A stretch of DNA of 64,000 nt from Paenibacillus xylanivorans (lineage in GTDB: Bacteria; Bacillota; Bacilli; Paenibacillales; Paenibacillaceae). The position numbers and the translations under genes are program-made. The stretch lies in the NCBI RefSeq assembly GCF_001280595.1, contig NZ_LITU01000068.1, forward strand, positions 60,055-124,054, in the 5' to 3' direction. Below the pieces are notes generated by a model. That model worked only from the letters and a program-made list of their open reading frames with translations. It was not told the origin of the DNA and searched no databases. Of this stretch, positions 54,129 to 63,197 are shown piece after piece (within the stretch, counting starts at the first letter, position 1; the number at the start of each line of letters is the position of its first letter).

Positions 54129-57100
54129 TTATTGAATGATCAAATTAAACCCACTTTGAATCTGATTCACATTTGGGTTGGCAATGTTGCTGGTTGTCAG
54201 ATTATTGAATGTGGCAGAGCCATTGCCTGTATAGGTGTAAATTGCTGCACCTTTATGCGGAGTTGTGAACCTGGATGTCTCAATTCCGTCCAGACCAGTA
54301 CCATTAATATTGATGTTATTAAACACAATGTTCTGGAATCCGCCGCCGTATCCGAATTGAACGGCACTGCGCTGCGTATTCAGGATGTCAATATTGGTAA
54401 ACGTTACGTTCTTAATGGAATCGTTGGAGGCTTCAAGATCAATAGCTCCCCGTTCTCCATTGTACAGATCTTTGCTTGTGCCGCTGTTAATGATTGTCGT
54501 ATCGGAGAACAGAATACCTGTGTTATTTTGGAAATGGTATCCAGGGAAAACGGTGTTCATTCGGATCGCCGAACCGCCAACCGTGTCAACAATGAGGTTG
54601 TTGGTTGCCTTATGTCCGCCACCACCGAAAAATGCAATGCCTGCTGCGCGCCAGTTATTCTCAATCGTGTTGAACGAGAATGTGTTGTTCACACCAGCAG
54701 GAGCGCCATTCACGTTGCTGGTCCATACAGCCAGACCATCATCACCATTGTTGCGGACGCTGCTGTTGCGAACAGTCGAATTACTTGTGCCTTGGGCGAA
54801 GTTGACGCCGTCCGCAAGGTTATTCCGAATACGACTGTTCTCTATTACCAGCCCATCAGCAATTATTGCAGGTGTATGGGCGTAATCTCCTACCCAGAAA
54901 CCGCATTCAAAGTGTTCGACCCATACATTGCTGAACTTAGAATCCTTGCCGAAATTGTCCATAAACCCTTTGTAGACTGCGTTTTCGTGATAGCGTGAAC
55001 GCAGCATGGAATTCATATAGATATTGCTGAAATCCAGTTTGCCCTGCACTCGGAAAGAAATCCCGCCAGAGGCTGCATTGGGGTTGGTAAACTGGATATT
55101 GGTATGCCAGATGCCTGCGCCCACAATGGTGAGGTTATTAATCATATTCGTCGGTGTGCCAATCTTCCACATATTGCTGAGATGGAAGGTACCTTCCGGG
55201 ATATATAACGTCTTGCCTGTGGAAACCGCGGATTGGACCGCCGCTTCGAATGCGGCAAGATCATCTTTCCCATCGTTTGCAACCGCACCAAAATCGATTA
55301 CAGAGACGGAGTTAGCCGGGCGCGGGATCACAGCCTGAACGGGTTCGATTTCGAGAAAATCCACACCGTACTCCAGGTTATCTCCATTGTTTTTCTGAAT
55401 ACGAATGGTGTCCCCGGCTTTTAGAGGTGTATCCAGTTTCCAGTGCACTTCATCAAAACGAAACAACGGACGTCCTGCACTTGGCGCATCTCCCGGCTGA
55501 TCACTGGAAAAGTACTGCCAGTTGTAGTAGGAGGTCAAGGGAACCGTTTTGGCCTTGGAACCGTTAACATAGACCTCTAGTGCACCGTTAAGACCCATGC
55601 CATCTGCGGAATCCGGCATCGTGAACCGCATGGTTACACCTGCGCCTCCCTCCCCTTGTCTAACCGTCCATTGTGCATAAGAACCGTTCGAAGGAAGAGC
55701 GATATATTTTTGCCCAGATGCTTCCGAAGCCGTTAGAGCCTGATCGAAGGTCGGTGCGGACTTCAGTGCGGCACTGCCGCCACGCGTAGCATCTTCCGTA
55801 TCATAACGGGTATAAGGCATGCTTGCACCACGGGCAGAATATACGTTCAAACTTGTTGTAACAACGTTATTCGTTTGTTTCACCGGAGCTTCATTATTAT
55901 CCACTGCAACGGTAGTTGTCACATTGTAATTACCAGTTGCAGCAGTCCACGTTCCAACATTGACATTGACCGAAGCTCCCGGTGCCAATGTGCCGTTATA
56001 GGAACCACTATACGTCTGAAGCGTTGCTCCAGCAGCGTTCTTGAGAACCACTGTAACTCCGTGCACACCGCCTGCGGAGGCCATGTTTCCCTGATTTTTC
56101 AGATTAACCGTAAACGTTACTGTACTATTTGCTGTAGGGTTTCCAGGACTCCAAGAGACCGTGCCTACCAGATCAGAACTTGTAATCGGCGCAACCACCA
56201 AAGAAGAGGAGTGAGTGTAATTGTTGTTCCCTTCATTCTCTTCGATGATCTGGTTATTCTCATCCACCTTGGCGCTAAGCGTATATGATGCAGCTCCTTT
56301 ATTACCTGCATTAAGCGAGACCGTTGTCGAATCCCCTGCTTGCAAAGCAGCTACTGGTGACGAACCAGCCAGTTCGTTGTTCAAATAGAAGTTGACACTA
56401 GAAGATGGAGAAGCAGCAGAGCCAATGTTTTTGACGATAGCATTAAGGGTAATAGGGCTGTTCTCCACTGGAGAAGACGGAGACCAGGACATGCCTGTAA
56501 TCGTCAGATCAGGATTCGGTGCAGGTGTGCCAAACACTTGAAATTCAGCAATTTGCCCCGCAGGAGCTCCCGAATTGGCCGTAATGTTCAGTTGTACACG
56601 TTTAACCGTTGCTGAAACGGGAATCGTTACCGTGTTGCCGGAAGCTGGGTTGAATGTGTACGATTGTGAGGATACCAGATTGCTGAACGTTGTCGTGTCC
56701 TGGTTATGTCCGAGCACTTGAATGGTCTGTGTACGCGTGCTCCAGACTGAATCCGGGTTAAGCTTCAGCACGATGGATGTAATCTTATGATTCGAGCCAA
56801 GATCCAGAGTGAGTGTACTTGGAGTGCTGCCGCCTTCCCAGTACGTATTGATATTGTTATCGTTTGCATTCGCAGCTACGAAGTTTAAGGTGCTGGACGA
56901 TGCAGTAATCGACTTACCAATGGCAATGTTGCTTCCCTCTGTAGGAATTGGAGGATCCACAGGATCGGGGCCAGGTATAGTTGGTCCCTCACTGCTCGGT
57001 CCGTAGATTTCAAATGTGGACAGTTGAGCTGCCGGCCACTCGGAATTGCCCGTTACGCTTAAACGAACGTACCTTGTCTCGACAGCAGGAAAATCGATAG

Positions 57101-57509
57101 TAACCGAGTTCTCCCCAACGGATGGATTAAATACATAATCCGCAGAACCCACGATATTCGTGAACGATGAACCGTTCTCGCTGCCTTGCACGGTTATCGT
57201 TTGGGTTCTCTTTTCCCACACTGTCGGAAGCTTCAACACGATTTGGTCAATGTTGGTGTTGCTTCCTAGATCCACTTGAATCCATTGGGGGAAAGCGCTG
57301 TTGGTACTTTCCCAATAGGTCGCTTGGTTGCTGTCAATCACATTGGTCGGACTGTATGTTTGGTTGTACCCGCTCGCGGTAACACTCTTGCCTTGTGCTA
57401 GGTCCGGTCCTCCGGCTGCTGATACAGGAGTTGGGGATCCTACAGCCAGAAATAAATTCGAGACTAGTAGGGTCAATACGAGTGACCATACGATATACTT
57501 GTTGCGCAT
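54129..57509 (-). CDS. Secreted alpha-1,3-glucanase / mycodextranase, glycoside hydrolase family 87
   Basis: A 1126-residue secreted protein. Signal peptide 1-32; F5/8 type C (discoidin) domains at about 33-171 and 192-328; CARDB domains 333-440 and 444-556; CBM6/35-like domain 565-725; GH87 right-handed beta-helix 734-1126. The helix begins DFGAVANDGKDDLAAFEAAV, and RNNLADGVNFAQGT (Asp900) and RNNGDDGLAVW (Asp923, Asp924) match the three catalytic aspartates of GH87. The ATG at 57509 follows GAGGAGG. It attacks alpha-1,3-glucan of fungal walls or dental-type mutan. Accessory domains would hold insoluble glucan. Confidence 0.9.
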   Translation of the reverse strand: MRNKYIVWSLVLTLLVSNLFLAVGSPTPVSAAGGPDLAQGKSVTASGYNQTYSPTNVIDSNQATYWESTNSAFPQWIQVDLGSNTNIDQIVLKLPTVWEKRTQTITVQGSENGSSFTNIVGSADYVFNPSVGENSVTIDFPAVETRYVRLSVTGNSEWPAAQLSTFEIYGPSSEGPTIPGPDPVDPPIPTEGSNIAIGKSITASSSTLNFVAANANDNNINTYWEGGSTPSTLTLDLGSNHKITSIVLKLNPDSVWSTRTQTIQVLGHNQDTTTFSNLVSSQSYTFNPASGNTVTIPVSATVKRVQLNITANSGAPAGQIAEFQVFGTPAPNPDLTITGMSWSPSSPVENSPITLNAIVKNIGSAASPSSSVNFYLNNELAGSSPVAALQAGDSTTVSLNAGNKGAASYTLSAKVDENNQIIEENEGNNNYTHSSSLVVAPITSSDLVGTVSWSPGNPTANSTVTFTVNLKNQGNMASAGGVHGVTVVLKNAAGATLQTYSGSYNGTLAPGASVNVNVGTWTAATGNYNVTTTVAVDNNEAPVKQTNNVVTTSLNVYSARGASMPYTRYDTEDATRGGSAALKSAPTFDQALTASEASGQKYIALPSNGSYAQWTVRQGEGGAGVTMRFTMPDSADGMGLNGALEVYVNGSKAKTVPLTSYYNWQYFSSDQPGDAPSAGRPLFRFDEVHWKLDTPLKAGDTIRIQKNNGDNLEYGVDFLEIEPVQAVIPRPANSVSVIDFGAVANDGKDDLAAFEAAVQSAVSTGKTLYIPEGTFHLSNMWKIGTPTNMINNLTIVGAGIWHTNIQFTNPNAASGGISFRVQGKLDFSNIYMNSMLRSRYHENAVYKGFMDNFGKDSKFSNVWVEHFECGFWVGDYAHTPAIIADGLVIENSRIRNNLADGVNFAQGTSNSTVRNSSVRNNGDDGLAVWTSNVNGAPAGVNNTFSFNTIENNWRAAGIAFFGGGGHKATNNLIVDTVGGSAIRMNTVFPGYHFQNNTGILFSDTTIINSGTSKDLYNGERGAIDLEASNDSIKNVTFTNIDILNTQRSAVQFGYGGGFQNIVFNNININGTGLDGIETSRFTTPHKGAAIYTYTGNGSATFNNLTTSNIANPNVNQIQSGFNLIIQ

Positions 57510-57548
57510 TAAATTCCTCCTCAGGTTATTAGCAAAATTTTTATTCAA

Positions 57549-58280
57549 TGAAATGAACGGTTGAATTCCAGCCTTGGTAAAAGCTTTTTGCCTATCTTTT
57601 CCCCATGTAGGAACCTCCTTGATTCGTAATGAATTACAATCTGCCTTATTTTTTCTCTGCGCCGATCATCACCCCCTTATTAAAATACTTTTGAATGAAC
57701 CGATAGACCTACACCTGTCCATTAGCCACAGTGGAAGAATCACTGAACGACGCTATGACTAAGATAGATCGGGTAAATGGCCGCAATCAGAAGACATACA
57801 ACACGACTTACGCAACCGTAATGCGTGATCGCCGCTTAACTTGGGGAGTTTCTTGGATAACTGATCCACTTCTCTGCTTGGATTTGTCATTTATGGAACA
57901 GATTTAGTATAAACCGCTTCCCATTCTCCTTATCAGACCCCTAGAGACGGTATTCGGACTTCTGATCTTCCTTTTTGGATGTTTACGATCAACCCGAATG
58001 CTTGCAATCATAAAATACATCGTTATCCAGACTTTCATATGTGTATTCCGGACTTTTAAACCATAAAAGGAAAATACTTATAATTTTCAAACAGAGGTTT
58101 TATACTTTCCCTGAGATATTAAATCGCATTCATAACGAAGCAATCAAGAATGCGGTGCATTGTTCATGACAAACCGGAACGGCATCCAACCCTATCCCAC
58201 TCGGCATTATATTCGCATGATGTTCGTCATTTCATTTGTCGTGTTCGTTCTGGATCTGATGATAAGCATCTCGCAAACAA
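57549..58280. other. Long intergenic region without a convincing gene
   Basis: Read on both strands. On the minus strand AAGGAGGTTCC is followed by a four-codon ORF (ATG GGG AAA AGA stop, about 57595-57609), a possible leader peptide for the GH87 gene. On the plus strand a 50-codon ORF (57755-57907, MTKIDRVNGR...) lacks a ribosome binding site and resembles the opening of phage/plasmid HTH replication proteins, so it may be a gene remnant. Nothing else was found. Confidence 0.4.
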
Positions 58281-58325
58281 CAAAAAGCACGCATTGATCT
58301 ACTAAGAGTCAATACCTGCTTTTTG
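58281..58325. terminator. Terminator of the YeiH gene
   Basis: CAAAAAGCA (58281-58289) pairs with TGCTTTTTG (58317-58325), with inner ATTGA/TCAAT. It lies 115 bp after the YeiH stop. Confidence 0.7.
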
Positions 58326-58439
58326 TTAACGTCATTTAGGCGAATGCTTATTTAATAAAGTAAAAACTATCGACGTCTAGTGACTCGTTACGATTAACTA
58401 GAGTGTTCATTGTGGCTTGCATGGGTTTGAACACACGCC

Positions 58440-59498
58440 CTAGTTCAGGCCAAAGGCACGAACAAGCACAAAGCCGATCACGGACAAAACGACAGAGCCC
58501 AGTAATCCTGCCAAGAAAGGCTTTTTGCCCAGACGGCGGAAGGTTGCAATATCCACACCCAACCCCAATCCAGCCATAGCCATCGCGAGTAGCATATAGG
58601 AAAGAACCAGAAGTCCCGAGATCATCTCTTGCGGAATAATGCCCAGCGTGTTTAATCCACTCATGGCCAGAAAACCGAAAATGAACCAAGGTACGGGCAA
58701 TTCACGCCACCGGATTCTTCCTTTAGATAATTTTTGCTCTCCCCCACGTGCCTGTCGTCCACTCCACAAACCGATGATCAGAGCAATCGGCACCAGCATG
58801 GCGACCCGGGTTAGCTTCACGATGACTGCCATATCCAGTGCCGCTTGCCCGCCAGGTGCAGCCCCAGCGATGACATGTGCCACTTCATGAAGTGTAGCGC
58901 CTGTGAAAACGCCATATCCATTCGCACTTAAACCCAATACCGGGTACAGTAATGTATAGGCCAGAGTGAAAATGGTGCCCAATATAGCCACCGTGGCTGC
59001 ACCTACTGCTGTTTCTTCATCTTTTGCCTTGATCTGTGGCGCAATCGCGACCACGGCCGCGGCACCGCAGATAGCTGTTCCACATGCGGTCAGCAGCCCT
59101 ATTCGTTTGTCGATCTTTAACCACTTGCACAGTCCATATACGATAAAAATCGCCACAGTAACATTGATTGCCGCTAGCGCAACCACTTTGTAGCCTGCAT
59201 GGACAATATCCAGCAGGTTCAGTTTCAGACCCAGCAGGATGATGCCAAACCGCAGCAATCGTTTTCCCGAGAAGGAGATCCCGGATTGAGCGGTCATCGG
59301 AACGCCGCGTATGGCCCGGTACAGGATGCCAAGCAGAATGGCAATAACCAGTTGACCCATGATATTCAGAAACGGCAGATAACCCAGCAGCTTGGCAATG
59401 AACGAGAGCAGTAAGGTCAGTCCAATCCCCTGCAAAAATCCCCGGTTTCTAACCACTTTTATGTTTTTAACGAATCTCAACGGTGTCTGTAAGATCAT
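58440..59498 (-). CDS. YeiH family putative sulfate exporter
   Basis: 352 residues, about ten membrane segments; GKRLLRFGIILLGLKLNL, TACGTAICGAAAVVA and ATLHEVAHVIAGAA are signatures of the YeiH (UPF0324) family. Some members are annotated as sulfate or sulfite exporters. ATAAGGAAG precedes the ATG. A divergent LysR gene is next door, an arrangement seen in many bacteria. Confidence 0.9.
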   Translation of the reverse strand: MILQTPLRFVKNIKVVRNRGFLQGIGLTLLLSFIAKLLGYLPFLNIMGQLVIAILLGILYRAIRGVPMTAQSGISFSGKRLLRFGIILLGLKLNLLDIVHAGYKVVALAAINVTVAIFIVYGLCKWLKIDKRIGLLTACGTAICGAAAVVAIAPQIKAKDEETAVGAATVAILGTIFTLAYTLLYPVLGLSANGYGVFTGATLHEVAHVIAGAAPGGQAALDMAVIVKLTRVAMLVPIALIIGLWSGRQARGGEQKLSKGRIRWRELPVPWFIFGFLAMSGLNTLGIIPQEMISGLLVLSYMLLAMAMAGLGLGVDIATFRRLGKKPFLAGLLGSVVLSVIGFVLVRAFGLN

Positions 59499-59680
59499 AG
59501 CTCTGCACTTCCTTATTGGATAAAGTATATCCTAACTATAGAAGCAGAAAGACAGGAAGTGAAATATGAATCTGCGATCCTAATCATTACAAAAACTTAT
59601 GATTGATTGGGTATCTTATGCTAAAATGAGTTCAATAGGCTTATTACCATGAAAATACACTATTCAAATGAGGAATTATA

Positions 59681-60568
59681 ATGATTACTGATGCATTAAA
59701 GGTCTTCGTTACCGTTGCAGAACAAAGCCATTTCTCCAAAGCCGCAGAACTGTTGAATCTTTCCCAGCCTGGGGTGAGCCTGCATATCAAAAATCTGGAG
59801 AATGAGTTGGGAGCCAAACTGCTGCATCGTTCGCCAAAGCAGGTGTCCCTGACTGAAGCGGGGGCGATCCTCTACAGGCATGCCAAAGTCATTCAGGCTC
59901 GCTACGATGAAGCGCGGCAGGAAATTCAGATGCTGCGGGATGAGGTGACTGGAAGCATACAGATCGGAGCCAGCTTCACCATCGGTGAATATATTTTGCC
60001 TAAGAAGCTGGCAGAATTCGCAGCTCAGTATCCGCAGGTCAACCTTCAGGTTACTATTGGCAATACTCAGGAGATTTTGTCTGCGGTTAGGGGAAATCAA
60101 CTGGATATCGGATTTGTGGAGGGTGAAGCCCAAGCCTCATCAGATCTTGACGTTATCCCTTATATGAAGGATGAGATGATCGTTGTAGCTCCTTTCGGCC
60201 ATCCCCTCTCCAGTTCCGTCGTGGTAGAGCAGAATATGCTTCAGGATCAGGTCTGGGTCCTTCGTGAGTTAGGTTCAGGAACACGCGCGTTTAGTGATCA
60301 TTTTATGGAACAGACTGCGATCCGTCCCAAGCGGTCCTATGTCTTCACCAGCAGTCAGGGTGTGAAGGAAGCTGTTGCTGCCGGACTCGGAATTGCGATG
60401 GTATCCAGATGGATCGTTCATAAGGAGCTGGCAACCGGGGAAGTCGAAGAACTGCGAATCAGACAGCTGCATCTGGAACGCAGCTTCTCCATCATTCGCC
60501 ACAAGGAACATTCACAATCCATGGCGCTGGATGTCTTCTTGCAGAAGCTTCTTTTCGTCAAAAAATAG
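59681..60568 (+). CDS. LysR family transcriptional regulator (CysL/YeiE-like)
   Basis: 295 residues; HTH at about residues 3-60: MITDALKVFVTVAEQSHFSK, ELLNLSQPGVSLHIKNLE, then a two-lobed co-inducer domain (IQIGASFTIGEYILP; LRELGSGTR). GAGGAATT precedes the ATG. Divergent from the YeiH gene. CysL/YeiE-type regulators of sulfur metabolism have this form, so it likely controls YeiH. Confidence 0.9.
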   Translation: MITDALKVFVTVAEQSHFSKAAELLNLSQPGVSLHIKNLENELGAKLLHRSPKQVSLTEAGAILYRHAKVIQARYDEARQEIQMLRDEVTGSIQIGASFTIGEYILPKKLAEFAAQYPQVNLQVTIGNTQEILSAVRGNQLDIGFVEGEAQASSDLDVIPYMKDEMIVVAPFGHPLSSSVVVEQNMLQDQVWVLRELGSGTRAFSDHFMEQTAIRPKRSYVFTSSQGVKEAVAAGLGIAMVSRWIVHKELATGEVEELRIRQLHLERSFSIIRHKEHSQSMALDVFLQKLLFVKK

Positions 60569-60602
60569 GGTTGAAAGCTTTTTTCACCTTCAACCCTTAT
60601 CT
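60567..60602. terminator. Bidirectional terminator
   Basis: AGGGTTGAA (60567-60575) pairs with TTCAACCCT (60589-60597). On the minus strand TATTTTTTG follows, on plus TATCTTTT. Confidence 0.8.
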
Positions 60603-60608
60603 TTTACA

Positions 60609-62231
60609 CTATCCGAGCAGATACATTCTCGCTTCATAAGGACGAAGTGCGTTCTCTGAAACTCCGTCCGAATAGTTACTAATTAATAATCTTTTGTCCC
60701 CTGCAAATTCCCTGGGAATCTGGAATGGAACAATTTTGCCATAGAAGTTGCACAGCACTAGCAATTTTGTTCCACCGAGTGTTCGTGTGTAAGCAAAGAG
60801 GTTGGTGTCTTCCGGATACAGCAGTTCATAATCCCCATAGATAATCACTTCATGCTCTTTTCGCAGCTGAATCAGAGTTTTATAGTACTGGTAAATGGAA
60901 TTCGGATTATTCATAGATTCTTCCGCATTAATCTCAGTATAATTCGGATTTACCAAAATCCATGGTTTGCCTTCCGTAAAGCCTGCATTTTCGGAAGTAT
61001 CCCACTGCATCGGCGTACGTGCGTTATCACGGCCTTTGGCATAAATCGATTCCATTACGTCTTCCTTCGAATACCCCTGCCCGATCCGCTCTTTATACAG
61101 ATTCAGCAACTCAATATCACGGTATTCTTCAATGTCGTAACGTACATTCGTCATGCCTAATTCTTCACCCTGGTACACATATGGCGTACCCTGCATGCCA
61201 TGAAGAAGCGTTGCCAACATCTTGGCAGACTCCACACGATACTCTCCGTCATTCCCCCAACGAGAGACGATCCGCGGAAGGTCATGGTTGTTCCAGAACA
61301 AGCTGTTCCAGGCTTCGCCCTTGAGCTCGGTCTGCCATTTGGATAGCACCTTCTTTAATTGGAGCAAATCCAGCGGCTGGAGATCCCACTTCCCTTTTCC
61401 CTGTTGTTCATCCAAGCTAATATGTTCAAATTGGAAGACCATGGATAGTTCACTGCCATCCGGGTTGCTATAAAGCTTGGCACTCTCGGGCGTTGCCCCC
61501 CATGTTTCTCCGACGGTTAGCAGATCACCCTTTTGGAATGTCTCTTTACTGAGTTCACGCATATATTTTCGCAGATTTGGCCCATTACCCGTAATTTTGA
61601 GGTCAGGCTCCTTGCCTATCAGATCGATAACATCCAATCGAAAACCACCTACGCCTTTATCCATCCACCATTGAATCATATCGTATATCTCCTGCCGAAC
61701 CTTGGGGTTCTCCCAGTTCAGATCCGGCTGCTTGACAGAGAATAGATGCAGATAGTACTGTCCCAGCTCAGGTACCCATTCCCAGGCGGAACCGCCAAAG
61801 GTTGAACCCAGATCGTTGGGCGGCGTACCTTCCACACCATCTCTCCACACATAGTAATCGTGGTACGGATTATCTTTACTTTTCCGTGCTTCCTTAAACC
61901 AGGGGTGTTCATCTGATGAGTGGTTAAGCACCAGATCCATAATGATTCGGATGTCCCGCTTGCCTGCTTCCTGAATCAGTAATTCCATATCCTCAAGCGA
62001 ACCAAACATCGGATCAATATCCTGGTAATCCGAAATGTCATACCCGTTGTCATCTTGAGGGGATTTGCACACCGGTGACAGCCAGATCGCACCGATGCCA
62101 AGATCCTTCAAATAATCGAGTCGGGAAAATATGCCTTTCAAATCCCCGATGCCGTCACCATTGCTGTCCTGAAAGCTGCGAGGATAAATTTGATATACGA
62201 CAATTTCTTTCCACCATTTTTCATTTCCCAT
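60609..62231 (-). CDS. Oligo-1,6-glucosidase / alpha-glucosidase, GH13 subfamily 31
   Basis: 540 residues without signal peptide. Calcium-binding loop DSNGDGIGD (22-30); catalytic Asp200 in GFRLDVID, Glu242 in VGETWG, Asp317 in NNHDLPR; DLVLNHSSDEH as region I. The Val right after the catalytic Asp (Val201) is the residue linked to alpha-1,6 specificity in this group. It cleaves isomalto-oligosaccharides or similar in the cytoplasm. It follows two sugar permease genes on the same strand and is probably the last gene of their operon. Confidence 0.92.
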   Translation of the reverse strand: MGNEKWWKEIVVYQIYPRSFQDSNGDGIGDLKGIFSRLDYLKDLGIGAIWLSPVCKSPQDDNGYDISDYQDIDPMFGSLEDMELLIQEAGKRDIRIIMDLVLNHSSDEHPWFKEARKSKDNPYHDYYVWRDGVEGTPPNDLGSTFGGSAWEWVPELGQYYLHLFSVKQPDLNWENPKVRQEIYDMIQWWMDKGVGGFRLDVIDLIGKEPDLKITGNGPNLRKYMRELSKETFQKGDLLTVGETWGATPESAKLYSNPDGSELSMVFQFEHISLDEQQGKGKWDLQPLDLLQLKKVLSKWQTELKGEAWNSLFWNNHDLPRIVSRWGNDGEYRVESAKMLATLLHGMQGTPYVYQGEELGMTNVRYDIEEYRDIELLNLYKERIGQGYSKEDVMESIYAKGRDNARTPMQWDTSENAGFTEGKPWILVNPNYTEINAEESMNNPNSIYQYYKTLIQLRKEHEVIIYGDYELLYPEDTNLFAYTRTLGGTKLLVLCNFYGKIVPFQIPREFAGDKRLLISNYSDGVSENALRPYEARMYLLG

Positions 62232-62290
62232 AACGCACCACCTTTCTCTTAAACCAGATTCTGCTCATCCAGACTCCGTTCCATTCACTA

Positions 62291-63184
62291 TTACTCTTTT
62301 ACCGAACCCACAACAATTCCGGTCACAAAGTATTTTTGCAATAGCGGGTAAATCAGCAGCAGCGGAATGACAGCCACTACGATTTTGGCCGCATTTAGAT
62401 TTTTGTTCGAGATCTCAGTCAAGTTGCTAAGCTGCGCAGAGTTGGTGCCGGATTGCAAAAGTTCAGCAATATTCACGTTAAGGGACTGTATATAAGTCAT
62501 TAACGGATAATTGCTTACTTTGGTCATGTAAATCAATCCACTGAAGAAATCATTCCATGTGCCCACGATACTGAATAAGGATACAGTCGCCAGCGCCGGA
62601 ATAGATACGGGGACATACACTTTGAACAAAACCTGCATTGCGTTGGCCCCGTCGATGAAAGCCGCTTCTTCGAGCGCTTTAGGTACGGCGGCGAAGAAGT
62701 TCATCACAAGGATGACACTGAATATTGGCACAGCACCTGGCAGTACAAGCGACCAAATCGTATTGAGCATATCCAGGTTTTTGATCAGCAGATAGCTGGG
62801 AATCATTCCCCCACTGAACAGCATGGCAAAAATCATGACATTCATATAAATATTTCTGCCTTTAAATTCTCTCTTCGACTTGGATAGCGGATAAGCCATC
62901 AAAACAATAAGAATCATGTTGAGCACAAGTGATAGAGCCACACGCAGAACGGAAATGCCAAAGGATCGCCAGAACTGCGCATCATCAATAATTTTCGAAT
63001 AAGCGGCTGTTGTAAACTTGACGGGTAACAGACCTACGGCATTGGCCGAGACGGCCTCACTGCTGCTGAATGAAATCGCAACGATATTCCATAATGGAAG
63101 GAGGCAGATCAAAGCCAGCAATATAACGATGGCGTAGATGACAAACCGGCCCATTCGGTCTTTCAGGCTTGCGGAATAAGACAC
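62291..63184 (-). CDS. Carbohydrate ABC transporter permease (CUT1, LplC/MalG type)
   Basis: 297 residues; six membrane segments, coupling loop EEAAFIDGANAMQVLFKVYV and C-terminus LQKYFVTGIVVGSVKE. The frame is open further upstream, but the GTG at 63184 follows AAGGAGGCG and starts 13 bp after the upstream permease stop, so it is the likely start. The pair presumably imports alpha-glucosides for the GH13 enzyme. Confidence 0.9.
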   Translation of the reverse strand: MSYSASLKDRMGRFVIYAIVILLALICLLPLWNIVAISFSSSEAVSANAVGLLPVKFTTAAYSKIIDDAQFWRSFGISVLRVALSLVLNMILIVLMAYPLSKSKREFKGRNIYMNVMIFAMLFSGGMIPSYLLIKNLDMLNTIWSLVLPGAVPIFSVILVMNFFAAVPKALEEAAFIDGANAMQVLFKVYVPVSIPALATVSLFSIVGTWNDFFSGLIYMTKVSNYPLMTYIQSLNVNIAELLQSGTNSAQLSNLTEISNKNLNAAKIVVAVIPLLLIYPLLQKYFVTGIVVGSVKE

Positions 63185-63197
63185 AAGTTTCGCCTCC

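Noticed and set aside
58348-58689. 113-codon minus-strand frame
   Set aside because: Out of frame with and mostly inside the YeiH gene; no family features.
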